Assembly: GCF_003609995.1 (NCBI RefSeq)
Contig: NZ_AP018786.1
Span: 2,056,001 to 2,120,000 of the forward strand
Length of the DNA: 64,000 nt
Origin: Sutterella megalosphaeroides
GTDB taxonomy: Bacteria > Pseudomonadota > Gammaproteobacteria > Burkholderiales > Burkholderiaceae_F
Direction: 5' to 3'
Made by a program: the position numbers and the translations under genes. Below the pieces are notes generated by a model. The model did no database searches, was not told the DNA's origin, and saw nothing but the letters and a program-made list of their open reading frames with translations. Positions 1 through 9,474 of this stretch are shown one piece after another (the first letter of the stretch is position 1; each line of letters starts with the position of its first letter).

Positions 1-476
1 TCGGCCCCTTCGGCGGGCGCCGGGAAAAGACGCAGGAAGGGGTTGGAGGTGAGAAGCATGAAGAGGAGGAACCCCATGCCGACGAGGCCCATCACGCCCG
101 TCACGCGCGCGACCATGTCCGCGGGCAGGCGCTTGGCGGTAAAGGCCACGGCCGCGCTCCACCAACCGAGCGTCACGGTCCAAAAGAGAATCGAGCCTTC
201 GTGCGAGCCCCAGGTCGCGGCCACCTTGTAGTACCACGGGAGCATCGAGTTGGAGTTGTTCGCCACATTGAGGACCGTGAAGTCCGAGATGTAGAACGAA
301 TACGCCAGACAGGCGAAAGCGATCGTGCCGAAAAGCGCGTTGGCCGCCGCGGCCGGGCGCGCGACCGCCATGAGCGCGCGGTTGCCCCGCGCGGCCCCGA
401 TGAGCGGCAACACGCCCTGAACGATGCTCAACGCAAGGCACAGGATGAGTGCGAAGTGTCCGAGCTCAGGAATCAC
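1..476 (-). CDS. ccmF: Cytochrome c heme lyase subunit CcmF (N-terminal part, cut by window edge)
   Basis: Inner-membrane protein of the CcmFHI heme lyase, which attaches heme to apocytochrome CxxCH motifs in the periplasm. The minus strand reads from a GTG at 476 as VIPELGHFALILCLAL and continues to a YYKVAATWGSHEGS stretch, the tryptophan-containing region typical of CcmF. An SD-like GGAG lies about ten bases before the GTG, and no ATG fits better. About 158 residues are present of a family length near 650. It is the last visible gene of the ccm operon, 207 bp after ccmE. Identity is secure; the rest of the gene is outside the window. Confidence 0.9.
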   Translation of the reverse strand, partial: MIPELGHFALILCLALSIVQGVLPLIGAARGNRALMAVARPAAAANALFGTIAFACLAYSFYISDFTVLNVANNSNSMLPWYYKVAATWGSHEGSILFWTVTLGWWSAAVAFTAKRLPADMVARVTGVMGLVGMGFLLFMLLTSNPFLRLFPAPAEGA

Positions 477-595
477 TTGTGTTATCTCCGGTTGAAGTAA
501 TGGGGAAAGGAGGCTCCGGAAGGGCCCCGATTCTCACGGTTGGAAATCGTTGTCGGATTCGAATCGAATGGAAGCGCTCCCGCTTCACGCACCGA

Positions 596-629
596 ACCCC
601 CGGGCATTTTCAAAAACGCCCCGGGGGTT
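596..629. other. G+C-rich hairpin between ccmE and ccmF
   Basis: A C-run/G-run inverted repeat of about nine pairs with one bulge encloses an A/T-rich loop in the 207-bp ccmE-ccmF gap. No clear T-tract follows on either strand, so it is more likely an mRNA stability or pause element than a full terminator. The rest of the gap (477-683) shows no gene. Confidence 0.4.
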
Positions 630-683
630 TCGGGTTTGGGTGTGAAGCGCGTTCGCGTCCGCCCTCTTCGTTCTTGGCGAACC

Positions 684-1175
684 TTACGGGTGATTGGCGG
701 GCATGGGCTTGCCCGCGGCAATCGCCTCGTCGTGCGCCTTCTTGACGCCCGCCTTGTGAGCGTCTTCGAGGGCCTGCGCGGCTTCGGGCGGCATGTAGTT
801 TTCGTCGTGCTTCGCGAGCACTTCGCTTGCCGTGAAGACGCCCGCTTCGTCGAGCTTCCCTTGAGCGACGACGCCCTGGCCTTCGCTGAAGAGGTCGGGG
901 AGAATCCCCGTGTAGCGAACGGGCACGGTCTGCGCGGTGTCGGTCACGCGGAATTCCACGGTGACGCCGTCCGCCTGACGCACGACGCTGCCCGGTTCCA
1001 CGACGCCCCCGAGGCGGAACGTACGGCCCGTGGGCGCTTCCTTCGCCGCCACCTGGGTGGGCGAGAAGAAGAAGACGAGGTTTTCGTTGAAGGCCTGAAG
1101 GCCCATGAAGATGCCGGCGCCCACAACGACGACGGCCGCACCGATCAGAGCGAACTTTTTCGACTTGGCGTTCAT
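684..1175 (-). CDS. ccmE: Cytochrome c maturation heme chaperone CcmE
   Basis: Periplasmic heme chaperone that binds heme covalently after CcmABCD action and delivers it to CcmF. The 163 residues start with a short cytoplasmic tail and one membrane anchor (about residues 8-27), followed by the OB-fold domain. The heme-binding histidine sits in LAKHDENYMPPE, matching the E. coli LAKHDENYTPP region. The ATG has an AGGAG about seven bases upstream and follows ccmD by 11 bp. The C-terminus is a charged, variable tail, as usual in the family. Confidence 0.95.
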   Translation of the reverse strand: MNAKSKKFALIGAAVVVVGAGIFMGLQAFNENLVFFFSPTQVAAKEAPTGRTFRLGGVVEPGSVVRQADGVTVEFRVTDTAQTVPVRYTGILPDLFSEGQGVVAQGKLDEAGVFTASEVLAKHDENYMPPEAAQALEDAHKAGVKKAHDEAIAAGKPMPANHP

Positions 1176-1186
1176 GAGGGGTCTCC

Positions 1187-1372
1187 TTAGATTTCAAGGG
1201 TCGACTTGGCGGCCCGCGCTTCGCGGGCGAGACGGGCGCAAATCTTGCGACGGCGCGCGACGAGCGTCCAGAGTTCGTAAATCACACCCGCGGTAAGCGC
1301 CCCGTAGGAGCACCAGACGTAGTAGCCGTGCCCGCCCATGGTGATGAATTCGGAAAGAGAGGTCCAGTTCAC
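1187..1372 (-). CDS. ccmD: Heme exporter accessory protein CcmD
   Basis: Small membrane protein (61 residues) that helps release holo-CcmE from the CcmABC complex. It reads VNWTSLSEFITMGGHGYYVW from a GTG, with one membrane span at about 17-38 and a basic tail, the usual CcmD layout. The start was chosen because the GTG overlaps the ccmC stop as GTGA, a translational-coupling arrangement. It sits between ccmC and ccmE as in other ccm operons. The short length makes similarity weak, but position, topology and the GGHGxYVW motif agree. Confidence 0.85.
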   Translation of the reverse strand: MNWTSLSEFITMGGHGYYVWCSYGALTAGVIYELWTLVARRRKICARLAREARAAKSTLEI

Positions 1373-2094
1373 AGTTTGCCCTCCAAAGCGGCCTTCTGAG
1401 CCCATGCCTGACGGCGTTCGCGTTCGAGAATGATGGTGCGGGTGCGCGAGAGCACCACGCCCGCGCCGTAGCACATGCCCGCAGCCACCATGATGAGAAG
1501 CGTGTAGAGCATGATTTCGGCCATCGAGGTGCTGCGCGACGTGATCGACGCGCCCTGGTGGAGGGTGTTCCACCAACGCACCGAGAAGTAGATGATCGGT
1601 ACGTTCACGACGCCCACGATCGAGATGACGCTCGCGGCGCGGTCGGCGCGACGCTTGTCGTCAATCGCGGAATGGAGCGCGATGAAGCCGAGGTAGAGGA
1701 AAAAGAGAATCAGCATCGAGGTGAGACGCGCGTCCCACACCCAGTACGTGCCCCAGGTAGGACGACCCCAGAAGGCGCCCGAAAAGAGCGCGATGAAGCC
1801 CATGAGGGCGCCCGTCGGGGCCATCGCCTGCGCGACGATGAAGGCGAGCGTGTTGTTCTTCCAGAGGCCGATCAGGCTGAAGACCGCCATCAGCACGTAG
1901 AGGAACATGGAAAGCCATGCGGCCGAGACGTGAATGAAGATGATGCGGTAGGAGTTCCCTTGACGGGCTTCGATCGGGCACTCGAAAAAGCCCATGTAAA
2001 AGCCCACGCAAAAGAGCACCAGGGCCGCCCCCATGAAGTAGGGGATCAGGGTCCCGGCCTTGCGATAGAAGGCCTGAAGGTCCGAGGAATGCAT
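1369..2094 (-). CDS. ccmC: Heme exporter/handling protein CcmC
   Basis: Six-helix membrane protein that presents heme to CcmE. The tryptophan-rich periplasmic motif is WGTYWVWDARLTS, flanked by conserved histidines (FIHVSAAW and WNTLHQGAS). The ATG at 2094 has an AGGAGA-type SD close upstream; an in-frame codon at 2202 would add an unrelated 36-residue leader and has no such support. The 241-residue product is of usual size. The stop overlaps the ccmD start. Confidence 0.95.
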   Translation of the reverse strand: MHSSDLQAFYRKAGTLIPYFMGAALVLFCVGFYMGFFECPIEARQGNSYRIIFIHVSAAWLSMFLYVLMAVFSLIGLWKNNTLAFIVAQAMAPTGALMGFIALFSGAFWGRPTWGTYWVWDARLTSMLILFFLYLGFIALHSAIDDKRRADRAASVISIVGVVNVPIIYFSVRWWNTLHQGASITSRSTSMAEIMLYTLLIMVAAGMCYGAGVVLSRTRTIILERERRQAWAQKAALEGKL

Positions 2095-2155
2095 GTTCTC
2101 TCCTTCTCCTTGAAGTTCGTGTCGGAAGTTGTCGGTGTAGCTGTTCTTGGTTTTT

Positions 2156-2824
2156 TTATTGTTCGGCGATGCGAAGCGCCGCGGAAACGGCGATCGGAGC
2201 AAGCGCCAACGACAAAAGCGTCAGACCGCCCACGATCAGAAAATGCGCGCTCGGACTCATCGCGACGGCGACCGCCTGAGCCGCACCCGCGCCGAAGATG
2301 AGTACCGGAATGTAAAGGGGCAAAACAAGAAGCGACGTGAGAACGCCCCCGGTGCGAAGACCGAGCGTCAGAGCGGCGCCGATGCTGCCCACAAGCGACA
2401 AGACGGGCGTTCCGAGCAGAAGGCTCGCGACGAGCACCGCCGTCACTTCAAGCGACAAATCGAACATCACGCCGAAGAGCGTCGCGAAAATCGTCATGGG
2501 AACGCCCGTCACGAGCCAGTGCGCGGCGACTTTCGCCATCACAATGACGGGAAGGGGTTCCGCGGCAACGAGCATCTGTTCGAGCGTGCCGTCCTCGTGG
2601 TCGGTCGCGAACATGCGGGGGAGCGACAAAAGCGCGGCGAGCAGAGCCGCCACCCAAACCACGCCCGGCGCGATCGAGCGGAGAATATTCGTTTCCGCCC
2701 CGACACCCAACGGCACGAGCGTCACGACGACCGCAAAGAAGAAAATCACCTGAGCGAGGTCCGACTTGCGACGCATCGAGAGCGTCATGTCGCGTCTCAG
2801 GATCGTGAGAAAGAGATTCCACAT
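2156..2824 (-). CDS. ccmB: Heme ABC exporter permease CcmB
   Basis: Membrane subunit (222 residues, six predicted spans) of the CcmAB ABC complex that drives release of holo-CcmE from CcmC. It starts MWNLFLTILRRDMTLSMRRK and contains ATDHEDGTLEQMLVAAEPLP, the conserved cytoplasmic loop of CcmB that contacts the ATPase. It begins 11 bp after ccmA and precedes ccmC by 61 bp. Length and motifs agree with the family. Confidence 0.95.
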   Translation of the reverse strand: MWNLFLTILRRDMTLSMRRKSDLAQVIFFFAVVVTLVPLGVGAETNILRSIAPGVVWVAALLAALLSLPRMFATDHEDGTLEQMLVAAEPLPVIVMAKVAAHWLVTGVPMTIFATLFGVMFDLSLEVTAVLVASLLLGTPVLSLVGSIGAALTLGLRTGGVLTSLLVLPLYIPVLIFGAGAAQAVAVAMSPSAHFLIVGGLTLLSLALAPIAVSAALRIAEQ

Positions 2825-2835
2825 GTTCGGCTCCT

Positions 2836-3546
2836 TCAGCGGGCGGCGTTTTCAGCTTCGTCGGCCGCGGCGTCGTCGAGCGCCCGCTCGACGGCGGTAC
2901 GCCGCACGGGCGACCAGGTTTCGGGTTCGATCACAAGGAGCCGCGCCTTTTCGACGGGCACTTCCTGGTGCGTCACGAGCATGACGACGCCGCCTTCGGA
3001 GACGTGTTCGCCGATGAGCGTTGCAAGGCGCGCGACACCCTTCACGTCCAACGCCGTAAAGGGTTCGTCGAGAATCCAAAGCGGAACCGAGCGCGAGAGC
3101 CAGAGGCGCGCAAGCGCCACGCGACGGCGCTGCCCTTGCGAGAGCTGCCCCGCGGGAACGTCGATGAAGTCCGAAAGACCCACGGCGGCCAAAGCGTCGA
3201 GGGCTTCGGCTTCCGTTGCCTTCAGCGACGCGACGCGCGCGTTGATCATCACGTTTTCAATGACAGAGAGGTCGTCCTTCACGCCGTTTCGGTGACCGAT
3301 GTAGCAGAGTTCGCTCCAGAAGTCTTCGGCCGCCTTCGCAATCGGCGTCCCGCGCCAGAGGATTTCGCCTTCGACGGGACGCATGAGGCCCGTGAGCAAG
3401 CGCAGAAGCGTCGTCTTCCCCGCGCCGTTCGAACCCGCCACGCGCACGAGCGTGCCCGGTTCGACCGCAAAATTCATGCCGCGGAAAAGCGTTCTTTCGC
3501 CGCGCTCGCAGGTAAGCCCGCGAACCTCGAGGATGGGGTCGGACAT
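2836..3546 (-). CDS. ccmA: Heme exporter ATP-binding protein CcmA
   Basis: ATPase subunit (236 residues) of CcmAB. Walker A is GSNGAGKTTLLRLL (about 34-47), the ABC signature is LSQGQRRRVALARLW, and Walker B is LWILDEPFTALD, followed by a switch histidine in MLVTHQEVP. It is the first gene of the ccmABCDEF operon. The operon runs leftwards, away from the divergent lipoprotein-uvrC unit. Confidence 0.95.
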   Translation of the reverse strand: MSDPILEVRGLTCERGERTLFRGMNFAVEPGTLVRVAGSNGAGKTTLLRLLTGLMRPVEGEILWRGTPIAKAAEDFWSELCYIGHRNGVKDDLSVIENVMINARVASLKATEAEALDALAAVGLSDFIDVPAGQLSQGQRRRVALARLWLSRSVPLWILDEPFTALDVKGVARLATLIGEHVSEGGVVMLVTHQEVPVEKARLLVIEPETWSPVRRTAVERALDDAAADEAENAAR

Positions 3547-4091
3547 AGGGAAAGGGGCCTCAGCCGTTCAGGGTTGGTGAATGTGTTCGGGCTCCGAATC
3601 ATACCCGCCTCGGGGGTCGTGCGGGAGGTCGGGAGCTTCGACGGTGGGTGCAGTGTAGGTGGGCTAAATTAAGATTCCCTTACCGTTTGTAGCGTCTCCC
3701 GAGAGCCCTGAAAGGCCGATAGACAGGGCTTTCGGCGGCATTAGGGAGAGCCTTTCGAGGGGCGTCCGACGCTCCCTATTCTTAAGTCCGCCCCGAAAGC
3801 TCCGTTCGGGGTCTTTTTCGGGTTTGTTCGGGCTTTTTCGTGCGTTTTTCGGGGTCTTTGCGGCCTTTTGGGTCGTTGGAGCGCTCCCGAGGCCTCTCGA
3901 ACGGTGCGAGAGCCCGTCGGCATCGAGGTACTAAACGAGAAAGAATCGGCACGAACGAGCGCGAATGTTCGGGAACGTTGGCGAGCGAAGGGGAGCCCCG
4001 GCGCGTCGCCGTCTTCGCCCGTCTTCGCCCGCGCAGGCTAAAATGACCTCCTTCGCGGTCCCGTTCGGACCGATCTCACCGCCACACAGCC
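3547..4091. other. Divergent intergenic region between ccmA and the lipoprotein gene
   Basis: About 545 bp without a convincing gene. It holds a hairpin with arms AGCCCTG/CAGGGCT near 3703-3729, a T/G-rich stretch near 3817-3865 with several TTTTTCGG-like runs, and a direct duplication GTCTTCGCCC at about 4011-4030. A TAAAAT at 4039-4044 could be a -10 box for the rightward gene, but no good -35 lies at the right spacing. Promoters for both directions must be here; none is clear for ccmA. Confidence 0.5.
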
Positions 4092-4493
4092 ATGAAGCGA
4101 CTTCTCATTCTTTCCTCCGCCCTTACCGCTCTTTTCGGCCTCACCGCCTGCCAGACCCTGCAGGACGAGCACCAGAAGTACCTCGACCGCGAGGAAAACA
4201 TCACGAACGTCGTCGGCAACGTCTGGCGTATCGAAGCGACGTGGCCGCACGTGAAAGAGTCGCGTCAGCTCTCGGAGCACCTTTACGACAAGGCCCGCGC
4301 CTTCTGCGAAAGCGAAGAGCTCGGCATGCTGCCGCTTTCGGGCTCGGTCGAAGACGGCTCGGGCGACGCGACGAAGCCCGCGCACGGCTGGCTCGAATTC
4401 CGCTGCCAGTCGGGCCTCAAGTACCGCCCCGAATATAAGGGCATGACCTTCCACTTCGACCCCGAAGAGCTGACGGGCGAAGAAGATCGCTGA
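4092..4493 (+). CDS. Putative lipoprotein of unknown function
   Basis: 133 residues with a lipoprotein signal: [16 protein letters not shown] followed by a lipobox LTAC, so Cys20 should be lipidated. The mature part is acidic and predicted periplasmic, with two further cysteines (AFCES and FRCQSG) that could form a disulfide. I do not recognise a family. It lies 25 bp before uvrC on the same strand, probably co-transcribed, though a functional link is unlikely. Confidence 0.8.
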   Translation: MKRLLILSSALTALFGLTACQTLQDEHQKYLDREENITNVVGNVWRIEATWPHVKESRQLSEHLYDKARAFCESEELGMLPLSGSVEDGSGDATKPAHGWLEFRCQSGLKYRPEYKGMTFHFDPEELTGEEDR

Positions 4494-4518
4494 TCCCGAT
4501 CGGCCCGCGAGCGCCCGC

Positions 4519-6657
4519 ATGTCCAAGACGGATTCCGACGCCATCGAGACGGCCGACGGCACCGCCGAACTCTCCCGCCCTGAGCCCGTGCCCGGGGCGG
4601 CGCTTTCGGCCGAGCCTGTCGCCGAGTCTGCTGTCGAGCCTCTCGTCGAACCTGTGCTCGAAACGGCTGTTGAAACCGCTGCCGACGCGTCTTCAACGAA
4701 GGCTCCGGCTCTCTTGGAAGAAGCGTCCGAAGAATCGTCGGAAGCCGAGCCGCCCCGCGCCTTCGACCCGCAGGCCGAATTGCGGACGCTCCCGAACCTC
4801 CCCGGCTGCTACCGGTATTTCGACGCCGAGGGGAATTGCCTCTACGTCGGGAAAGCCCGCGACCTCAAAAAACGCGTATCGTCCTACTTTCAGAAGACGG
4901 GGTTGTCGCCGCGCATCGCCCTGATGGTGTCGCGCATCGCGCGGCTCGAAACCACCGTGACGCGGTCCGAGGCCGAAGCGCTCCTTCTTGAAAACAACCT
5001 CATTAAGACGCTCGCCCCGAAGTACAACATACTCTTTCGGGACGACAAGAGTTACCCCTACATCAAGTTGGGGCCCGAGGAATTCCCGCGTCTTTCCTAC
5101 TACCGCGGGGGCGTCGACAAGCGGTCGCGCTTTTTCGGGCCGTATCCCAATGCGGGGGCCGTGCGCGAAGCGATTCAGACGCTCCAGAAGGTGTTCGGCC
5201 TTCGCACGTGCGAAAACGGCGTCTTCTCAAACCGCTCGCGCCCGTGTCTTTTGGGCCAAATCGGGCGGTGTTCGGCTCCCTGCTGCGGGCGCATTTCTTC
5301 GGAAGACTACGCGCGCGACTGCGAGCGCGCGGCGGCGCTTCTCGAAGGGCGCACGCGCGACCTCGTCGAAGAGTACGAAAAGCGCATGTGGGCGGCGAGC
5401 GAAAAGTGGGAATTCGAAGAAGCGGCCCTCTACCGCGACCGCATTGCGGCGCTCACGACCGTGCAGCACCGTCAGGCGATCGAAACGACGGGGGGCGACA
5501 CGGACGCGGACATTCTCGCGTGCGCGGCTTCGGGGGGCGTCGTGTGCGTGAACCTCGCCATGGTGCGCGGCGGCCGCCACCTCGGGGACCGACCCAACTT
5601 TCCGAAACTCAACGTGCGCACGGAAGCGCTCCTTCCGAGCCCCGGCGAAATTCTCGAAGCCTTCGTCGCGCAGCACTACGACGGGATGCCGATTCCGTCC
5701 GTCGTCATTTTGCAAAACGACGCCGAGCACCCCGACCTCGCCGCAAACGTCGCGCGCATGCTCACGGACCTCGCGGGTCGACGCATCACGGTCGTAACCG
5801 AGCCGCGCGACACGCGCCGGCGGTGGCTTGAGATGTGCACGACCGGGGCCGAGATCGCGCTCGCGCGGCGCCTTCAGGAGGAAGGCAGTCAACTCGCGCG
5901 CCTACGGGAGCTCATCGACATCCTCGGGTTCGAGCCCGAAGACGGCGACCCCATGAAGTTTTCGGTCGAGTGCTTCGACATTTCGCACACGGCGGGCGAA
6001 GCCACCCAGGCTTCCTGCGTCGTCTTTGCCGAGGGGCGGATGCAATCGTCCCTCTACCGGCGCTTCAACATCACCGGGATCGAGCCGGGCGACGACTACG
6101 CCGCCATGCGTCAGGTCTTGGAGCGCCGCTACGCGCCCGTGGCGCGCGGCGAAGCGTACCTGCCCGATGTCGTACTCGTTGACGGCGGGCACGGCCAGGT
6201 CGAATCCGCCCGACAGGTCTTCACCGACCTCGGGCTCGATCTTTCCGTCATCGTCGGGGTTGCGAAGGGCGAAGGCCGGAAGACCGGGCTTGAAACCCTC
6301 ATCTTCCCCGAAATCGACGGGGAACGGCGCGAACCGCTCGTTCTCGGCACGATGTCGCGCGCCCTCATGCTCATTGCCGAAATCCGCGACGAAGCGCACC
6401 GCTTTGCCATTACCGGGATGCGTCGCAAGCGCGCGAAGACCCGCAACACCTCGCGCCTCGAAGACTTGGAAGGCATCGGCCCCAAGCGCCGCGCGAAGCT
6501 GCTTGCGCACTTCGGCGGCATGAAGCAGCTCTCGAACGCCTCCGCCGAAGACATCGCGCGCGTCGACGGTATTTCCCGGGCGCTCGCACGGCGCATCTAC
6601 GACGACCTCCATCGCGCCGCCCCCGACATCCCCCGAACGGAGGAGTCGGATACCTGA
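4519..6657 (+). CDS. uvrC: Excinuclease ABC subunit C with acidic N-terminal extension
   Basis: UvrC makes both incisions around bulky DNA lesions in the UvrABC repair complex. Order of domains: an Ala/Glu/Pro-rich extension (about residues 1-85), a GIY-YIG nuclease (LPGCYRYF then [17 protein letters not shown]), a cysteine-containing linker, a UVR motif ([18 protein letters not shown]) for UvrB contact, an RNase H-like nuclease with [12 protein letters not shown] and [10 protein letters not shown], and a C-terminal helix-hairpin-helix pair ([13 protein letters not shown]). The core matches the family; total length (712) is larger because of the extension. The start is uncertain: no strong SD precedes the ATG. 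Confidence 0.95.
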   Translation: MSKTDSDAIETADGTAELSRPEPVPGAALSAEPVAESAVEPLVEPVLETAVETAADASSTKAPALLEEASEESSEAEPPRAFDPQAELRTLPNLPGCYRYFDAEGNCLYVGKARDLKKRVSSYFQKTGLSPRIALMVSRIARLETTVTRSEAEALLLENNLIKTLAPKYNILFRDDKSYPYIKLGPEEFPRLSYYRGGVDKRSRFFGPYPNAGAVREAIQTLQKVFGLRTCENGVFSNRSRPCLLGQIGRCSAPCCGRISSEDYARDCERAAALLEGRTRDLVEEYEKRMWAASEKWEFEEAALYRDRIAALTTVQHRQAIETTGGDTDADILACAASGGVVCVNLAMVRGGRHLGDRPNFPKLNVRTEALLPSPGEILEAFVAQHYDGMPIPSVVILQNDAEHPDLAANVARMLTDLAGRRITVVTEPRDTRRRWLEMCTTGAEIALARRLQEEGSQLARLRELIDILGFEPEDGDPMKFSVECFDISHTAGEATQASCVVFAEGRMQSSLYRRFNITGIEPGDDYAAMRQVLERRYAPVARGEAYLPDVVLVDGGHGQVESARQVFTDLGLDLSVIVGVAKGEGRKTGLETLIFPEIDGERREPLVLGTMSRALMLIAEIRDEAHRFAITGMRRKRAKTRNTSRLEDLEGIGPKRRAKLLAHFGGMKQLSNASAEDIARVDGISRALARRIYDDLHRAAPDIPRTEESDT

Positions 6658-6767
6658 TTCCGACCCGGCCGTCGACTTTTTTTGAAGTCGGACCTTGTTT
6701 TCAGCACCGACCTTCGCCATTTCCACTACTCTTTATTCCGTCCCCCGACTCGTTGCTCACACGCTCT

Positions 6768-7367
6768 ATGAAGCTCAAGCCTCCCTTCCGCATGAACGTG
6801 CCGATGGCCCTCACCTGGGCCCGCATTGCCATGATCCCGCTTGTCATCGGGATCTTCTACGTGCCCGCACGTGTTCTCGATCCGCACCTCGTCAATCAAA
6901 TCGCCTGTGCGGTCTTTGTTCTTGCCGCCGTCACCGACGCGCTCGACGGGTTCCTCGCCCGACGCTACGAAGGGTGGGCGACCCGCATGGGGGCCTTCCT
7001 CGACCCGGTGGCGGACAAACTTCTCGTTTCCGCGGCGCTCGTCGCGCTCGTCGGACTCGATCGTTGCGACATGGCCGTGGCGATGATCATCATCGGTCGC
7101 GAAATCACCGTGACGGCGCTGCGCGAATGGATGGCGAAGATCGGCGAATCGGGGCTCGTCAAGGTGAACTGGTTCGGGAAGATCAAGACGATCGCGCAGA
7201 TGACGGCCATTCCGTGCCTTCTCTGGTACGACCCCGTCTACGGGTTCTCGGTCGCGCTCGCGGGCGAGGTGCTCCTCTGGATCGCCGCGCTCCTCACGGT
7301 CTATTCGATGTACGTGTACCTGCGTGCGGCCGTTCCCTATTTCGAAGAGCAGCGGGTGAAGAATTGA
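6768..7367 (+). CDS. pgsA: CDP-diacylglycerol--glycerol-3-phosphate 3-phosphatidyltransferase
   Basis: Membrane enzyme that makes phosphatidylglycerol phosphate from CDP-diacylglycerol and glycerol-3-phosphate. The CDP-alcohol phosphotransferase motif (DG-x2-AR-x8-G-x3-D-x3-D) is visible from DALDGFLARR to FLDPVADK, at about residues 57-83. Several hydrophobic spans follow. The start could be 6753, 6768 or 6792 (MNVPMALTW, which best matches E. coli PgsA); none has a clear SD. The stop overlaps the next gene's TTG. Confidence 0.93.
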   Translation: MKLKPPFRMNVPMALTWARIAMIPLVIGIFYVPARVLDPHLVNQIACAVFVLAAVTDALDGFLARRYEGWATRMGAFLDPVADKLLVSAALVALVGLDRCDMAVAMIIIGREITVTALREWMAKIGESGLVKVNWFGKIKTIAQMTAIPCLLWYDPVYGFSVALAGEVLLWIAALLTVYSMYVYLRAAVPYFEEQRVKN

Positions 7368-8677
7368 GCACGGACGCCTCTTTCGCCGCCTCTCTTGCCG
7401 CTTCTTCCTCGTTCGACAGTCCGTCTTCCGTCACCCGCTCCCGCCCTCCGCGAACGGCCGAAATCTGGTGTCGCGTGATCGACAACTTCGGCGACGCGGG
7501 CGTGACGTGGCGTCTTGCACGGCGTCTTCGCGACCTGGGGCTTGCCGTGCGTCTCGTCGTCGACCGCCCCGACGTGCTCGCCAAGCTCGTGCCGGAGCTC
7601 GACCCCGATCAAGCCGAATCCGTCGTGCGCGGGATTGCCGTCGCCCGCTGGGACGATCGGGCGGCGTGCGCCGCCGAAGTCCTGGCGGAGCTTGAGATCC
7701 CTGCGGGTAAGGCGCACGAAGAGAGCGAAGAGCACGCCTCCGAGGGGGCTTTCGCCCGCTCGGCCTCCGACCTCACGATCGAAGCCTTCGGCTGCCGCCT
7801 TCCCGAGGCGGTGGAGGCGCTTCTCGCGCGCTCGCGCGAAGAGCGCGTCGCGCGGGGTCTTCCCGCGGAAGGTTCGGGCTTTCTCTACATGAATCTCGAC
7901 TACCTGAGCGCCGAAGACTGGGTGGAAGCCTGTCACGACGTCTGGGGGCTGCACCCGAATCTTCCCCTTCGAAAGCTCTGGTACTTCCCGGGCTTTACAG
8001 CCCGCACGGGCGGTCTTCTGATCGAAGACAACCTCCGGGAGGATACCGAGGACTTCGCCCATCGCCGCGACGACATCCTTCGCGCACTCGGAGCCAAGCC
8101 CGAGCGCCCCGCCCTCTTTCTCTTTGCCTATCCCGTGAACGCGCTCGCGCGCCTTGCGGATGGCATCGCCGCGTCGGCCGCAGTCGAGCCCCTTACGGTG
8201 CTTGCGGCGCCGGGCGCGGCGGGTGACGAAATCGAGCGGCTCCTTCAGGGGCGCGCGGGGGTCGACGTCTGCCGCACGCCCTTCGTGCCACAGGAAGCAT
8301 TTGACGACCTCTTGCGGGCGTCCGACGCCGTGGTGATCCGCGGCGAAGACAGCTTCGTGCGGGCGCAGCTCGCCGGCAAGTCCCTCCTCTGGGCCACCTA
8401 CCCGACGGAAGACAACGCGCACCTCATCAAGATGGACGCGTGGCTCGCTCGGGTCGTGCCCGCTCTCGCCGAGACCGACCCCGAGAGCGCCCGAATTCTC
8501 GAGACCGCGAACCGCGAGTGGCTCTCGGGCGAACTCGAACCCGAAACGTTTGCGGCCTGGTGGCGCTCGCGCGGCGCGATCGAGCGCGGCATGGCCCGCT
8601 GGCGCGATCGGCTCTTCGCGCACGGGGACCTCGCGCGTCGGATCGTGGAGCGCGCCGAACGGGTTGAAGGGAGCTGA
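7364..8677 (+). CDS. earP: EF-P arginine rhamnosyltransferase EarP
   Basis: EarP transfers rhamnose from dTDP-L-rhamnose to Arg32 of elongation factor P, which is needed to rescue ribosomes at polyproline stretches. The conserved N-terminal motif IWCRVIDNFGDAGVTWRLAR (about residues 34-53) holds the catalytic aspartate region, and RGEDSFVRAQL near the C-terminus holds the sugar-nucleotide-binding glutamate. The start is a TTG overlapping the pgsA stop (TTGA); no in-frame ATG lies before the first motif. The product is 437 residues. It lies 213 bp before efp, the usual pairing. Confidence 0.93.
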   Translation: MSTDASFAASLAASSSFDSPSSVTRSRPPRTAEIWCRVIDNFGDAGVTWRLARRLRDLGLAVRLVVDRPDVLAKLVPELDPDQAESVVRGIAVARWDDRAACAAEVLAELEIPAGKAHEESEEHASEGAFARSASDLTIEAFGCRLPEAVEALLARSREERVARGLPAEGSGFLYMNLDYLSAEDWVEACHDVWGLHPNLPLRKLWYFPGFTARTGGLLIEDNLREDTEDFAHRRDDILRALGAKPERPALFLFAYPVNALARLADGIAASAAVEPLTVLAAPGAAGDEIERLLQGRAGVDVCRTPFVPQEAFDDLLRASDAVVIRGEDSFVRAQLAGKSLLWATYPTEDNAHLIKMDAWLARVVPALAETDPESARILETANREWLSGELEPETFAAWWRSRGAIERGMARWRDRLFAHGDLARRIVERAERVEGS

Positions 8678-8789
8678 AGTTCCCCGAATGAGCGCGTCGA
8701 CGGGCGCGTCGACTAAGGCGCCTTCGGCCCGCCCGAGCGCCTTGGAGCGCCTTGGCTACGGCTTTTCCGAAACGTTCTCGGCCGCCCTT

Positions 8790-8821
8790 TTGAAAACTTT
8801 GCTAAAATCAAGAGCTAAAAT
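8790..8821 (+). promoter_or_regulatory. Possible efp promoter region
   Basis: TTGAAA at 8790-8795 and a TAAAAT at 8816-8821, with a second TAAAAT at 8803-8808, sit in an A+T-rich island about 70-100 bases before efp. Spacing (20 bases to the second box) is long, so the exact promoter is uncertain. Confidence 0.35.
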
Positions 8822-8890
8822 TTTTTCGTCCTTGGGCCCGAAGAGGTTCGCCGGGGACTTACTTTGCAAACTGCACTAGGAAAACTCGAA

Positions 8891-9448
8891 ATGAAAACCG
8901 CACAGGAACTGCGCCTCGGCAACGTCTTCATGGTCGGCAAGGACCCCATGGTCGTCGTCAAGTCCGAATACTCCAAGGGTGGCCGCGGCGCCTCCGTCGT
9001 CAAGATGAAGATGAAGAACCTTCTGACGAACGCCACGACGGAAACCGTCTTCCGTGCCGACGACAAGTTCGAAGACCTCATCCTTGAACGCAAGGAAGTC
9101 ACGTACTCCTACTTCGCCGACCCGCACTACGTCTGGATGGACGAAGAATACAACCAGTACGAAGTCGACGCCGACGTCATGGCCGAAGCCCTCAAGTACC
9201 TCGAAGACGGCATGCCCGCCGAAGCCGTGTTCTACGAAGGCCGCGCCATCTCGATCGAACTCCCGACGATCCTCGTTCGCGAAATCACCTACACGGAACC
9301 CGCCGTCAAGGGCGACACCTCCGGTAAGGTCATGAAGCCCGCCAAGCTCGCCACCGGCTACGAACTCTCCGTTCCCGCCTTCGTCGAAACGGGCGACAAG
9401 ATCGAAATCGACACCCGTACGGGCGAATACCGCAACCGCGTGAAGTAA
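8891..9448 (+). CDS. efp: Elongation factor P (Arg32, EarP type)
   Basis: Translation factor of 185 residues that stimulates peptide-bond formation at polyproline stalls. It has three beta-barrel domains; the modification loop reads KGGRGAS with arginine at position 32, the residue rhamnosylated by EarP, rather than the lysine of EpmA-type EF-P. The ATG at 8891 is preceded by AGGAAA; an in-frame upstream start at 8864 adds nine residues not found in the family. The C-terminal [18 protein letters not shown] is the family end motif. Confidence 0.97.
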   Translation: MKTAQELRLGNVFMVGKDPMVVVKSEYSKGGRGASVVKMKMKNLLTNATTETVFRADDKFEDLILERKEVTYSYFADPHYVWMDEEYNQYEVDADVMAEALKYLEDGMPAEAVFYEGRAISIELPTILVREITYTEPAVKGDTSGKVMKPAKLATGYELSVPAFVETGDKIEIDTRTGEYRNRVK

Positions 9449-9474
9449 TTCACGGCGTCGTTGCCGACGCGCTT

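Noticed and set aside
2147-3295. Long plus-strand ORF (382 codons) opposite ccmAB
   Set aside because: Arg/Glu/His-rich shadow caused by high G+C on the strand opposite clear ccm genes; no motifs and no gap to transcribe from.
6695-7363. N-terminal part of a 660-codon frame containing earP
   Set aside because: It overlaps pgsA in another frame and encodes Arg/His-rich sequence; earP begins at the TTG overlapping the pgsA stop.
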